Assembly (NCBI GenBank): GCA_030247885.1
Contig: JAPDRO010000017.1
Location: forward strand, 124,001 to 188,000
Direction: 5' to 3'
DNA from: Taxawa tesnikishii (nom. ined.)
Taxonomy: Eukaryota > Ascomycota > Dothideomycetes > Dothideales
Length of the DNA: 64,000 bases
In this document: positions 44,441 through 55,118 of the stretch, piece by piece
How positions within the stretch are numbered: position 1 is the first letter of the stretch
Layout: each line of letters starts with the position of its first letter
Notes under the pieces: generated by a model
The model's database searches: none
Seen by the model: the letters and a program-made list of their open reading frames with translations, nothing else
Told to the model about the DNA's origin: nothing
Program-made: the position numbers and the translations under genes

Positions 44441-45057
44441 TCTGGGGCTGAGCTCATCGCGCTGCCTTCCCTTCTCCAACCTTCTTCCTCCTCGTCACAA
44501 CCGCGCGTTCTACAGTTTCTCTCGTTGCGCTCCTCCGTCTTCTGCTTTGCTCGGTCTTTGCCCTACTCAACGACACATTTCACAGGCCCTGCAATACCGA
44601 TTGTCGCAACAAAAATTCGCCGAGACCTTATCCAGCGAAGCTTGTTGTCAGAAGAAGGGTAAGTTTAAGCATATCGATCTTGCTTCACCATATCCTCGTA
44701 TCCGCACACATGCGATCACGACATATTGTTCAATCCAGGAGCTCGCAAACATGCTGTATCAACGTACCATGCGCTTGTTTGCTCTAAACACACGCCTGCA
44801 TCGCCAGTCGTCGCTCGCATCCGGCACGGCAATGGCTGCTCGTAGCGCGTCTCTGAACAGGAAATTTGTTTGCTTTCTACGCTCATAGCTCTGTGCTGTG
44901 AGCTATGTGGTTCACTCTTTCGCTACCCAAATTCGTGGTTTTATTTGTTGCTAACATCGATTCACCTGCAGGTTTTACTTCTCTGACACTATCGCCAATC
45001 ACACCCCGCCGTGGGCCTAACCACCCTAAAAACGCGCTGCATTGTAGTTAGCCCGCC
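44441..45057 (+). promoter_or_regulatory. Probable long, spliced 5' leader of the WOPR regulator
   Basis: A pyrimidine-rich stretch (about 44461-44575) resembles a fungal core promoter. After it, 44659-44738 has the form of an intron (GTAAGT donor, CAATCCAG end), and a second acceptor with a GCTAAC branch site ends at 44971. Between them an ATG at about 44752 opens a 45-codon upstream frame that stops before the main start. Splicing is inferred from sites only. Confidence 0.5.
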
Positions 45058-46446
45058 ATGGAGACCTACAACGGCCAAGTTAGAACGCCAGCAGACGCTA
45101 TCATCCTCTTCGAAGCCTGCAGAATTGGACTGCTGCCTCGCGTGCAACGCCGTCTCTCCGAGAAGGAACGTCAGTCAATCAAGTCTGGGTCAGTGTTCGT
45201 GTGGGATGAGCGGGAAGCCGGAATGAGGAGATGGACCGATGGCAAGTCGTGGAGCGCCAGTCGCGTGTCCGGCAGCTTCTTAACATACCGCGAAATGGAG
45301 GGCAAAAGAGGAGGGAGCAATTTCTCGGCACCTTCGAAGAACAACAGAGATGGATTTAGAGGGTTAGATCAAGACGCTGGAGACGAGGGCGTCGAGGGCT
45401 ACCGTTACAAGCCTGATGGACTCATGAAGCAGTCTTTCAGCATTACCACATCCACCGGTCAGCACCTTCATCTGATCAGCTACTTCGCCAGATCTGCCGC
45501 AACCTCCCAGACGCTAATGCAACCATCAAACGATCCTTCGTTACGTCACATTCGACCTGAGAAGGGCATGTACCCCGAGTCGACAGTACATGAGCAAAAC
45601 AATATACCAGCCGTCACTCGGGGACCCATGACGAGTCCGGCATTCGCTCCCTCACCACACCAATCAGCGAACATTGGCTCGCCTTACGGAAGACCACCTC
45701 CAGGTCAACCTCCACACCCTGCGGGATATGGTCCTCCAGGATGGGCTCCACCAAGTCCCATGCACACGCCTCCTCCTCATTACGCACCATACTACCATCC
45801 CAACAGTCAACCTAACGGCATTGGACACTCGTCGCTTTATCAGATGCACGGCGCTTACCCACCTCATCCGCACAATTACCCGCCGTCACTTACGGCTTTC
45901 GACAGAGCACCTCCGCCTTTGAGCAACGCCAGCGCTCTGCCACCTCCACATCCGCAACGCGTCCACATGCCACCTATGCAAACCGGTCACGTGAACGGCT
46001 ACACATCGCAACCGCCCTATCCACCCCACCCGCAACAGCACCAGCAACAACTCCCACCGCGTCCGGACTACCAACAAAAACAACATCAACAAAGCAACGG
46101 TCCACCTATCGATCCAAAGTTGTTTTCTCCTCCCGCTCCCAATGTAGACGCCAGGCAGGACTCCGCGCAACCTCTCAGGAACGGGGACGCGACAGCTGGC
46201 GCGCAGAGCAAGGGTGATGGCGAGCAAAAACCGGCAACCAGCACAGCGACGACAATCCCCAGTATCAGCTCTCTCATCAACGATGCGCCCGCAGCCGCCG
46301 ATCAGCGTGCTAGGACCGGCAGCCGGAGTCCGAACAGTGCCCAGCCTCGCCATACCCAGGACATACCAGTCCACAAGCTGGCGTACGATGTTCACAGAGA
46401 TGCGCAAGCGCTCAGGAATCTTGACAAGACCGGTTTGCGGTTCTGA
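45058..46446 (+). CDS. WOPR-family transcription regulator (Gti1/Pac2 type)
   Basis: Single exon, 462 residues, frame intact. Residues 1-85 are the first WOPR box: METYNGQVRTPADAIILFEA, RRLSEKERQSIKSGSVFVWD, EAGMRRWTDGKSWSASRVSG and SFLTYREMEGKRGG. The second conserved block is around GLMKQSFSITTSTGQHLHLISYF. The remaining 270 or so residues are disordered and rich in Pro, Gln, His and Ser. WOPR proteins bind DNA and control morphology, conidiation or virulence switches in fungi (for example Wor1, Ryp1, Sge1). The METY start and RRLSEKER block fit the Gti1/Pac2 branch rather than Sge1/Wor1. Confidence 0.93.
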   Translation: METYNGQVRTPADAIILFEACRIGLLPRVQRRLSEKERQSIKSGSVFVWDEREAGMRRWTDGKSWSASRVSGSFLTYREMEGKRGGSNFSAPSKNNRDGFRGLDQDAGDEGVEGYRYKPDGLMKQSFSITTSTGQHLHLISYFARSAATSQTLMQPSNDPSLRHIRPEKGMYPESTVHEQNNIPAVTRGPMTSPAFAPSPHQSANIGSPYGRPPPGQPPHPAGYGPPGWAPPSPMHTPPPHYAPYYHPNSQPNGIGHSSLYQMHGAYPPHPHNYPPSLTAFDRAPPPLSNASALPPPHPQRVHMPPMQTGHVNGYTSQPPYPPHPQQHQQQLPPRPDYQQKQHQQSNGPPIDPKLFSPPAPNVDARQDSAQPLRNGDATAGAQSKGDGEQKPATSTATTIPSISSLINDAPAAADQRARTGSRSPNSAQPRHTQDIPVHKLAYDVHRDAQALRNLDKTGLRF

Positions 46447-47294
46447 GGAACGCATTCTCACATGACCTTGTTTCGGTCGTCTGCTCGAACTTTGACCTGG
46501 TTTTACTTCAGAGGCAGGCAGTGGACTCCTGCATGCGTCTGTACACCTACTGATTGATCCTGTCACTGAATTTGTGCTGCTTTCGCTTCCTTTCAAGTTG
46601 CTGCATGTATTGACGGCGTGGAGTTTCGGGCCAACGGATGGGAAACTGGACATGGTGTCAACTGTCGGGTGCGGGAAATGGCGTTCCGAGTTCTGGCATA
46701 CCGAAAACCTTAGGGAGGGCTACAATGGTGGTTTATGTATTTGCTCACATCCGCATGCTTTACTACTCTATACTGCTTTACGTTCGATACCTGGAAGAAT
46801 GTCGCCGAAGTTCCTGGTGGATTGTGTCCAACAGCCTCTTGTGAACACGTCTGCCACACAAGAAATTGCAAGTATAGACGAGGTGGCAGACAAGGATCCG
46901 ATCGTTGTCTCGTAAGGTTCAATGGTTTCGTTGCCAATGAAAGCCAAGAATCCTGCCGAGTCTGGCCGGAGCAGTCGAGGCAGGGTGGGGATCTCACCAT
47001 GCTTTTCTCGTGGCCCAGGTAAGCTTAAGCCCGATAAGGATCGTATCGCCGTCTCCGCTCGCGGAGCCCGCCGTAGTTCGGTCTTGGGTTGTCTTTCCTA
47101 ATTGCCTAATGTGTCATGTGGCTACGATCAACAAGAGAGACCACGGATAGATCGGTGATTTGTGTGGTCAATCTTCGGTAGTGCCTGCATTTTTGTCGGT
47201 TCATGGATTGTGTTTAAGTGAGTCCGGCTAATGTCGAGTGGTTCGGATTCTGAGGGATTGAAGAGCAGTCTATACACGTCCAAACTTATGCAAT
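46447..47294. other. Intergenic region
   Basis: 848 bases with the WOPR 3' region and the promoter of the next gene. Short ORFs only, none recognisable. Confidence 0.6.
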
Positions 47295-48564
47295 ATGGAC
47301 CGGCCATGGAGCGAATATATGAACGACGACTCCAAGAGACAAGTTCATGGCGCTGAGGGGAGGACGACTTCCTTGTATGCCATCTCGCCAGTGGGGAGAT
47401 TTTCGCCAGGCCCAGTATCTACGTCAACAGGACGCTATACAAGGAGCCGGACTACGGTCTATTGCCGTATTACGAAGAATCAAAAATAGAAGGGTTCCAC
47501 AGAACTTTGCCAGAATACGGCGAGACGCCTTTAATCAGCGTCCCGGAACTCGCGGAGGAGCTTCAAGTTGGACATGTCTTTGTTAAGGACGAGTCCAGCA
47601 GGTTCGGACTACCTGCATTCAAAATACTGGGCGCTTCATGGGCCATCTATCGCGCAGTCTGCGAGGAAGTAGGACAGGAACCTGACGTGTCACTCCACCA
47701 GCTCGGCCAACTCGCACAAAAGCGCGAGATTGGGCTGGTGACATGCTCAGATGGGAACTGGGGGCGATCGGTTGCTCGCATGGGAAAGCATCTGGGAATC
47801 CCTGCTCTCGTGTTCGTACCGCAAAACATCGACAAAGCTACGCAGGACAAGGTCGCCGGTGAGGGCGCAGAGGTGCGCGTAGTGGAGGGCTCATACGATG
47901 ATAGCATTGCGGCTGCCAGAAAGGAAGCGAACGAGACTGGGGCCCTGTTGGTCATGGACACCAGCTGGCCCGGGTACGAGCAGATTCCAGCAGTGAGTCA
48001 GTCGCGTGAGTAACGAAGCGAGAAAGCTAACAATGCAATTAGTGGGTGCAAGCAGGCTATTCGACTATGCTGAGGGAGGTGGATCGCCAAGTCAAGGACG
48101 CTTGTGGACTTCCTGTTACAACAGCTATAGTGGCAGTTGGCGTTGGGTCTTGGGCTCAGTCTGTGGTGAGACACTTTGAGGCCAAGGGCGGGGATACTCG
48201 CACCAAGGTCATAACCGTCGAACCCCAAGCAGCACCGAGTCTGTACGAGAGCCTGCAGAACGACAAGATCACTCCAGTTGTCACTGGCGACACGATCATG
48301 TGTGGGATGTGCTGCGGTACCGTATCCTCGATCGCCTGGCCACTGTTGCAAAAGTGTGTACATGCTTCAGTGGTTGTCAGCGAGCTGGAAGCGCACAAGA
48401 GCGTGCAGCATCTCGGCAGCCATGGCGTTAATGCTGGGCCTTGTGGTGCTGCGACCCTCGCTGCAGCCAGGAAGGCCAAAGGGGCTCTAATAAAGCCTGA
48501 CCCGAACGGTGTGCTCGTGCTATTCAGCACGGAAGGGAGGAGAGACTATGTGGTTCCTACATAG
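47295..48564 (+). CDS. PLP-dependent diaminopropionate ammonia-lyase-like enzyme
   Basis: Fold-type II PLP enzyme (tryptophan-synthase-beta family), about 406 residues. Exons are 47295-47992 and 48043-48564. The body matches 2,3-diaminopropionate ammonia-lyase: FHRTLPEYGETPLISVPELA, then VKDESSRFGLPAFKILGASWA with the PLP Lys in AFKILGA, TCSDGNWGRSVA, the glycine-rich GVGSWAQSVV, and GVNAGPCGAATLAA. The enzyme would convert diaminopropionate or related amino acids to pyruvate and ammonia; the true substrate is open. The N-terminus needs one restored base to join MDRPWSEYMNDD to PSIYVNRTLYKEPDYG, most simply in the C3 run at 47411-47413, though the GGGG near 47393 is also possible. Confidence 0.88.
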
Positions 48565-49467
48565 TAACTTGGTAGATCGTGTCCATACGACGCGATAGGC
48601 TTGGCAGCAGACGGGGGTGAAATTGACAGTTCGGACTGGCCGTTCTGAAGACTACGGTGGAGAGATCTGGCTGGCTGAAGAGCGGCTTCTGGCTCCTGAC
48701 CCTGCTGTAGGAACGGAACGGTCGGTAGTCAGAGCGTTAATCTTATATCACGGTGGCGGTCTGAACATCTTGAACGATTAAAAACAAACCGTGCACGACA
48801 ATCGCTCCTCTTTGCAGCCAGGGACAGTCGATACGTTGCTATCCTGCATAATCCAATTCTTGGAAGCTGGCATGCAAAAATAGAAGTACAAGAGACCTGT
48901 TGCGAACGAGTCGACGACACGACAAAGAGTTCGCGTCGTTCGTCTGCCAAGTGCAGTACAGTGCCGTGCCGTCCCCTTGATGTCACTCAGCTCGCCGAGC
49001 GGCAATGTGGACGAAGCGGCATCTCAACGATCTTCCGTTCCCGCTGTGGGATGAACCAAATATGGCACAGCTAATAGAGAGCTAGTACTCTTTCAGCTTA
49101 TTGCCTCTACCGGACTCAGGCACCGTCTAGCTGTCCCCTGTAGCTTTTGCCTGTTCCTGTCGCACGTTCAGCATTTCTTGTGGGATTGACCTTTTCCTCG
49201 TCCTGACCTCTTATCTCCCACTGTCGCCTCTCCCACCTCGCGTTCGAGTCTTTTCCTTCTCTCCTCGCTGATTCTCCTGCGTCAGTGATCGCCCTCGTTT
49301 ACTCGGTCGCAATATATTCGTTTCCTGTTTTCCTATCAACCACCCCACGCAAGCGGCCGCTTCTTCTAGAGTCTACTCCTTCTAATCTTTGTTACATCCT
49401 TTTCTTCTTCTTCTTCTTCTTCTTCTTTTCTTTTCTTTTGAATACTCGATCTAATATACCCGCAATT
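48565..49467. other. Intergenic and leader region of the GPI-type GH128 gene
   Basis: 903 bases. The last 300 are strongly pyrimidine-rich, as in highly expressed fungal promoters, and include a TTC repeat at 49401-49439. Confidence 0.6.
49401..49439. repeat. TTC/TTTTC pyrimidine repeat in the GH128 leader
   Basis: About eight TTC units followed by TTTTC units, ending about 30 bases before the ATG of the glucanase gene. Confidence 0.9.
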
Positions 49468-50491
49468 ATGGCACCTTCTATCACTAGCCTTTTCGCTCTT
49501 TCGCTCGTTGCGCCGCTCGCTCTTGCGGCAACATCATCAAAACGCGGACTCTGCTATGTCACGCCGGACAAGTCCTCCTGGTCCTCCGACGACAACATCT
49601 GGGACAACTCGTCCAGCGACCTTACATGGTACTACAACTACAAGCCGCAGCCCAACTCCGAGTACGACAGCTCGAAGCTCCAGTTCGTGCCCATGCAATG
49701 GGGTGCCGTATCAAACCCAACGACCGATATGAGCTTTTATAACGCCGTGAAGGGGCTGATACAAGGCGGAATGAACATCACCTATGTCCTCGGAATGAAC
49801 GAGCCGGACGGTTGTGCCTACGGTGGTTCCTGCGTGGACGCGACGACAGCCGCCCAGATGTGGAAGACACAATTCGAGCCCCTTCGCCGCGACTTCGGCG
49901 TGAAGCTGGGTGCCCCAGCGGTCACCGGAGCGCCTACTGGCTTTACATGGCTGCAAAACTGGTTCACGGCCTGTTCCCAAGTCTCCAGCAACGGCACGAG
50001 CTGCATCGTCGACTTCATTCCTGCACATTTTTACGGAAACTTCCAAGGGTTGGCGAGCCACCTCGGGCAAATCAATGGAACCTACCAGAACATCAGCGCC
50101 ATCTGGCTTACCGAGTTTGCGCTCGACAATGACGATCTCAAGGACACCCAGGATTTCTTCAACCAGACCACCACCTGGCTGGACGGTCTCTCGTAAGTCA
50201 TACAATGCCCGCATTGTGGCGCAATTCTTTGCGAAAGAGCGTCAAGCTAACAGCTCCGTCTGCAGATGGGTGACCCACTACTCCTACTTCGGAGCATTCA
50301 GATCCTCCGTCTCCAACGTCGGGCCGAATGTTGCATTCCTGACTGAAAAGGGAAAGCTGACCGACATCGGTAGCTGGTACCTTGGAGGCGGTGCGACCGG
50401 AAACGTTCCTCATGGATCCGCAAGCACCGCCGCCAAGTTCGCCGGATGGTCGTTCTGCATCATGGCGGCGGTGGCTTGGGTTCTCTTCTGA
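49468..50491 (+). CDS. GPI-type GH128 (Asl1-like) beta-1,3-glucanase
   Basis: Exons are 49468-50192 and 50266-50491; 316 residues, frame intact. The signal peptide (MAPSITSLFALSLVAPLALA) leads directly into the catalytic domain at SSKRGLCYVTPDKSSW, with no stalk. The likely acid/base is Glu112 in GMNEPDG and the nucleophile Glu216 in WLTEFALD. Several Asn-Xaa-Thr/Ser sites fit a glycosylated wall enzyme. The C-terminus has small residues (GSASTAAKFAG) then a hydrophobic end (FCIMAAVAWVLF), the form of a GPI-anchor signal, so it probably sits on the membrane or in the wall. An upstream in-frame ATG (49285) lies in the pyrimidine-rich leader and would hide the signal peptide. Confidence 0.94.
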
Positions 50492-51056
50492 TTATGATAT
50501 ACACTGGGCAACAGACGGCGTTATGGGCATATGGGTTGTTTGATGGTTGGGTCGGATACCGATTGTGAAGCATCGGACGCCTGTGAATGGCAGGATCACA
50601 AAAAGAGACGGACAGTGTACAATCGCAGTATAACGTCAATCACTGTTTATATTCATCCGTCCTGGTGGCTATCATCTGTACGGACTCCGACAAGAGTCAT
50701 ACACGCAGCCACCAGGCGCCTTGCGGCATGTTCTGACTCATAGAACTTGGAACACTAATCAATTTTGAAAGCTTTGTTGCATTCCAAGAATCGGTGAACA
50801 TGGCTTCCAGCACCATCCTTGTTGCAAACAACTAACCGAAAATCTCCTCTGAGCCGCATGATAGTGTACATGGTTTTCTTGCTGTTTTGAGCAACCAAAG
50901 CCTGTTGATCCGAATGGAAGCATAACTTTAGAAGGATCCACCAGAGATATCCCACTTGCATCCATCCTATGCAAAGCCCTCGACGTGAACCAGTCCTGCC
51001 GAAGCATATACGTTTAGGTGAACGCAGTCCATGCTATCGACCGATCATGGTTTGTT
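50492..51056. other. Intergenic region between convergent genes
   Basis: 565 bases between the ends of the GH128 gene and the secreted-protein gene. No gene seen. Confidence 0.55.
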
Positions 51057-52693
51057 TTAGCGGCTCCTCTGTCTAAGCAATCCAGCAGCGCAGGTGTTGT
51101 TGGACCAGCCCATGGAAAGGTCATCCATGAACCACATCTTCTGCTCTCCACCAACGTACGCCTGGATTTGGAGTCCACTCAGGCCCTTGAACATCGGAGG
51201 GAAGTCAACCTTCTGGAGATGACAATCCTTGTAGCCTGGGCACGGAAGGATCGTGACGTTGTGCTGGTAAGCCAGGGTCTCGTCATTGTCCGTACCAGTG
51301 AGGTAGGTGTAGCCAGAGATGGACATAGTACAGTCGTCTGGGCCTGAGTTGTCACAGGCAAGGTACGCACTGTATGCATTGAACCAGAACGCGGAGTTGC
51401 TGGAGTAGACGCCAGCGCTAATTTCACCGGGACGGACGAGGCCCGCATCTGGATTGTTGGAAGGTCCAGTCTCATTAGTCAAGAACATGATGAGGGGAGG
51501 AGCAGAGACTGGCGGGAACGGATCAGTTGGTGGTGGAATGTACACGAAGCCGTTAGAGAAGGTCAGGTGATGATATGGGTTGAAGACGGGCGGTGCCTCG
51601 GAGACATCGGTAATGGGATCGTCCGTCGGAGCGAAGACTGGCATGTCATCCCACTGCAGAGTATGTCAACACAACTGAACTCCACTTGGGAAGGGGTTTC
51701 TTACGTTGAGCACAAAGTCTCCAGACTCGCCGCAGGTTGTTGGAACTGAAGCTCCGGCAGATGTTGTGTTCGTGTATCTGGCAGAGAACGTGGACGGTGA
51801 GATCGGACGATGGGACGATACCACACCCGTGGAGAACATCACATTGCTGGACAATGTCTGCCAAGAGGCACCTGTGGGCAGCACGATCTTGCTTGTGGAT
51901 TTCTTTGGAGAAGCTGGAAGAGTGATGGTTGTACGGCTGGCATCCGTGGCCGCGGCGAGAGGTGAGGTGCTGTGCACAGTCGCAGACGCCTCGCTGCAGG
52001 TAGTGGTGTTGTGACTCAGGCTGCTACCAACTGAGGCCACAGAGACATGACGAAACGACGAGCTCAGTGATGTGTGAAGAGGTACTGCGTGTGCTCCGGC
52101 AAGGGTGGAGTTTGCAGAAACAGAGAAAGCTCCAGACGGTGAGGGACCGTATCCATGCGTAGAGACAGGCGTGGGCTTGGGGTACACCGTGACTAGGACG
52201 GTTTCCGTGACGTACTCGCTGTACGTGCTTGGGGGTGCGATGTTGTCCAGCCAGCTAGTGGTGCCGTTGTTATCAACAAAATAGAAGGAGGAAGCCGCCG
52301 CCGGAGCGACAGGATTTGAGGCAGGAAAGATGGTCACAAAGCTCGTGTGGGTCGAGATCGAGGTGGAGGGTGCCGACAGACTTGGCTGAGAGCCTTGTCC
52401 ACCATACTCAGGGCTCGAGGACTGTCCCCGGAGACGGTGACTGTCTCGCGGTAGGTGTAAATCTCGGTAGCGGTGACTGTGATGGTGTTGTCCGAAGCGC
52501 AGGGGACTGGGGATCTAGTGGTTGATCGTTAGCAGAGAACAATGGAGGAACATGTTTCCTTCTTCTGCCGGCCATGGTGTGTGCGGTGGCGAGGTGTGAT
52601 GAGGATAGATGCTTACCCGGGGATGTTCGCCAGGCCGTGACCATGGACGACGCACAGCAGAGCGGAAGTCGCGAGTGCGACGGTGAGCTTCAT
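51057..52693 (-). CDS. Secreted Ser/Thr-rich protein with a conserved C-terminal domain of unknown function
   Basis: Signal peptide MKLTVALATSALLCVVHG from the ATG at 52693. Exons are 52693-52617, 52506-51705 and 51653-51057. A Ser/Thr/Pro-rich middle, including TITVTATEIYTYRETVTV and TEYVTETVLV-like stretches common in fungal surface proteins, leads to a C-terminal domain of about 200 residues: ESGDFVLNWDDMP, NPYHHLTFSNGFVYIPPP, ending in MWFMDDLSMGWSNNTCAAG. I believe this domain recurs in other secreted fungal proteins, but I know no function. One base is missing in the C4 run at 52426-52429. The exon 1/2 junction is also out of phase by one, so another small loss or a different splice site is involved. 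It is convergent with the wall glucanase. Confidence 0.8.
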
Positions 52694-53488
52694 GGCGATG
52701 GTTGTCCCTAGAAGCAGCGAGTTTGTAAAGAGCGATTGTGGGTGAGAGGTGAGGGGAGGAAGGCGTAAAACGCGGCGCGGCGTGTTCGTGAGAATAGGAA
52801 ATCGAGTGTGGGGGCCGTGCGGTGCTGCTGTTTCCAGATGGGGAAATTATGATGATTATGCGCAATTAAGACTGATGATCCTGAACCTTCGTGCTGTTCC
52901 ATAAAGACTTGCACCTGCCCAGCAGTTGACTGCTACTTTCCTTCACCAGGGCTTCACTTAAACGTCATATCAACAAGGCGAAATGTTAAAAACGCCAGAA
53001 TCTCCCAGCGGAGGCTTTGTTCTTCGTACCAAAACAACCTGGATTTCCGGGTTAGCGCGCGTCACCAGATAGACGCGAACACGGCCACTTACCATAACAA
53101 CCACTATATCAACTGAATACCAGCCAGGACTGGTGTGTACCACTGCCAAACTGACGTTAGCGAGTGAACTAATCCATTTCCAGGTTGTTCGAAACTCCGT
53201 CGCGTCGCTGTCGAATCCTTTTCGCCTCCTCTGCCTCCTCTTCGCTATAATACCCCTCGCTATCGCTGACCGGTCCTTCATTGACGTGTGTTTCGACGAT
53301 GGCCGCACTATTGACGAGTGTTTGGCCTTATTCCCTCCTCATTACACCTCTCGTAGTGCTCTCGGTGCTCGGAAGTCAGACACGTCATTCGATGCCAGGA
53401 ACACAGTGAGGAGTATCGCCAACCGACAATGTGGCCACCAGTCAATAGTGAGAGACAGTCCGCTGGTGGTGGCTGGCGCAACTTAGCC
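52694..53488. other. Intergenic region upstream of the secreted-protein gene
   Basis: 795 bases holding its promoter. An ORF at 53133-53486 (+) has no recognisable content. Confidence 0.5.
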
Positions 53489-53854
53489 ATGTCGAAGGAC
53501 TACCGACCTGACAGTTCCTTCCGACGGCTTGGATCTGCTGCACGCGATGATAGCCCAAACAGCACGCGTTCCAACCCTCTGGAAGATGACGGCCTTCCGG
53601 AGAATGACCAGTCAGAAGAATACCCTTCACCTCCACCTGTGGAAGCCGCGGCAGCCTTCATCTCCAAGGATCAGACGAAGGCGGTCGTGACCATTGACAA
53701 CGACACTGCTATTAGTGTCAACCTGGATCAGCAGGGTAATCCCATTGGTCTTCTTCGGCTCATTCGTGTTCCTCTCCGGTATCTACATCCCGGGACTCCT
53801 CGAGATGCTAGGAAACCTCCCGCCCACCCCGTCCGAGCTCATCTCAACTCATAG
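53489..53854 (+). CDS. Doubtful small hypothetical protein
   Basis: An ATG opens MSKDYRPDSSFRRLGSAARD, then a charged, disordered stretch and TKAVVTIDNDTAISVNLDQQ, ending after 121 residues. The composition up to the Gln pair looks coding. After it, a different frame encodes a hydrophobic segment (VFFGSFVFLSGIYIPGLLEM) that would make a C-terminal membrane anchor and stop at 53874-53876, so another indel or an intron may lie near 53735-53750. I recognise no family. Confidence 0.35.
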   Translation: MSKDYRPDSSFRRLGSAARDDSPNSTRSNPLEDDGLPENDQSEEYPSPPPVEAAAAFISKDQTKAVVTIDNDTAISVNLDQQGNPIGLLRLIRVPLRYLHPGTPRDARKPPAHPVRAHLNS

Positions 53855-55118
53855 AAGGCTTAGTTGTGCGCCCTAGGCTGGGCATTTGCCCTATGGTGGA
53901 TTGGTACTGGTCCGTTCGGTCATTGTAGGAAAGCCCTTTTCAAGTGAATCCCGTCTGTAGCTGTTTGGTATGGCGGAACACGGCCCCATTGGTGTGACGG
54001 AGGACGAACGATGCTAGAGCGGGCCGTAAGCAGGGTTCTCTTCAACTGTCTAATTAACTGCTATCACAATGCAGCAATGCTACTACTATGCTCGCATATG
54101 GATAACTTGTGCGCAAAGAGCATGCACTATGCTTGACCGTAAAGCTTAGCCGCCCGCAGCTTTGGAGGTCAATTTGATCCGGTAGGCCTCGATCATGCCA
54201 CCGTAGCTAGGGATTCGCATTGTGATAGTAGTCAGTTGGACTGACTGTTGGGACCTCTCTGGCCGTGAGTGGTTCCAATGGCGTCTTCGCGGCAGCTTCG
54301 ACGTGCACAGGCTAACATACTGTCATCCTCATAACGCGCGTAAAGTCCGTCAGTCGGTTAAGATATGCGCAAGGAGGCTTATCGTCTCACACCGGACAAC
54401 AAGAAGGTACCTCACCAGCTGAATAGCGCCTGAGACATTTGTCCACGTGGCTTCGGTCAGCAGAATGACCATGAACATGACGACAGGATTCGGGACCTTG
54501 TGACCCGCCAGAAGACGGCAGCCTTGCTGTGAAGCTAAGCTGCGACGTGAAAGATCAACTCACGCTCACGCTCATGTTCGTCTTCTCTTTGCGACTCGTT
54601 TAATGTCCCTGTCTCAACATCTCGTACTTGAATACACCTAACCAAATGCTTCGGCGCTTTGTCCCACTGTCAACGTTCCACTGTACGATCCAATCCTCCG
54701 TATGTCACTCACACTACACTCGGTTCAAACGGACTGAGGGCTCGATTCAGAAAAAGGCAGACAGATCTGCTGTTGGGTTGAAGAGGTGGGTGAAGTTCGC
54801 TGACTGAGGCTCTCGATCATAAGCGAATCGGAAGCAAGCCAGCCAAAAACACAATCTCCGCCCCGCCCGCCCTGCATGCAGCCACGAGACTCGACCTCTC
54901 CCACAGAGTTCACGCAAGCGTCAAGGCCCGTCTTTGGCGCCTTTCACTGTTGACGCGACCCTTTCCTTCACGACAGCCGATAGAGAAGAACTCAGGAGCA
55001 CACTCTCTGCTTCTGCAGTCGCTCAACGTCATCACCAACCCGCCCCCGAGCGCCCGACCGTCACGCCTCTCCTTCTCGCCGCTACCCCGCCGTCCTCCCT
55101 CCTCCGCAGCGCACCGTC
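53855..55118. other. Intergenic region and leader of the CCCH gene
   Basis: About 1.26 kb with no supported gene. The last 250 bases are pyrimidine- and C-rich, as expected for a fungal leader. Confidence 0.6.
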
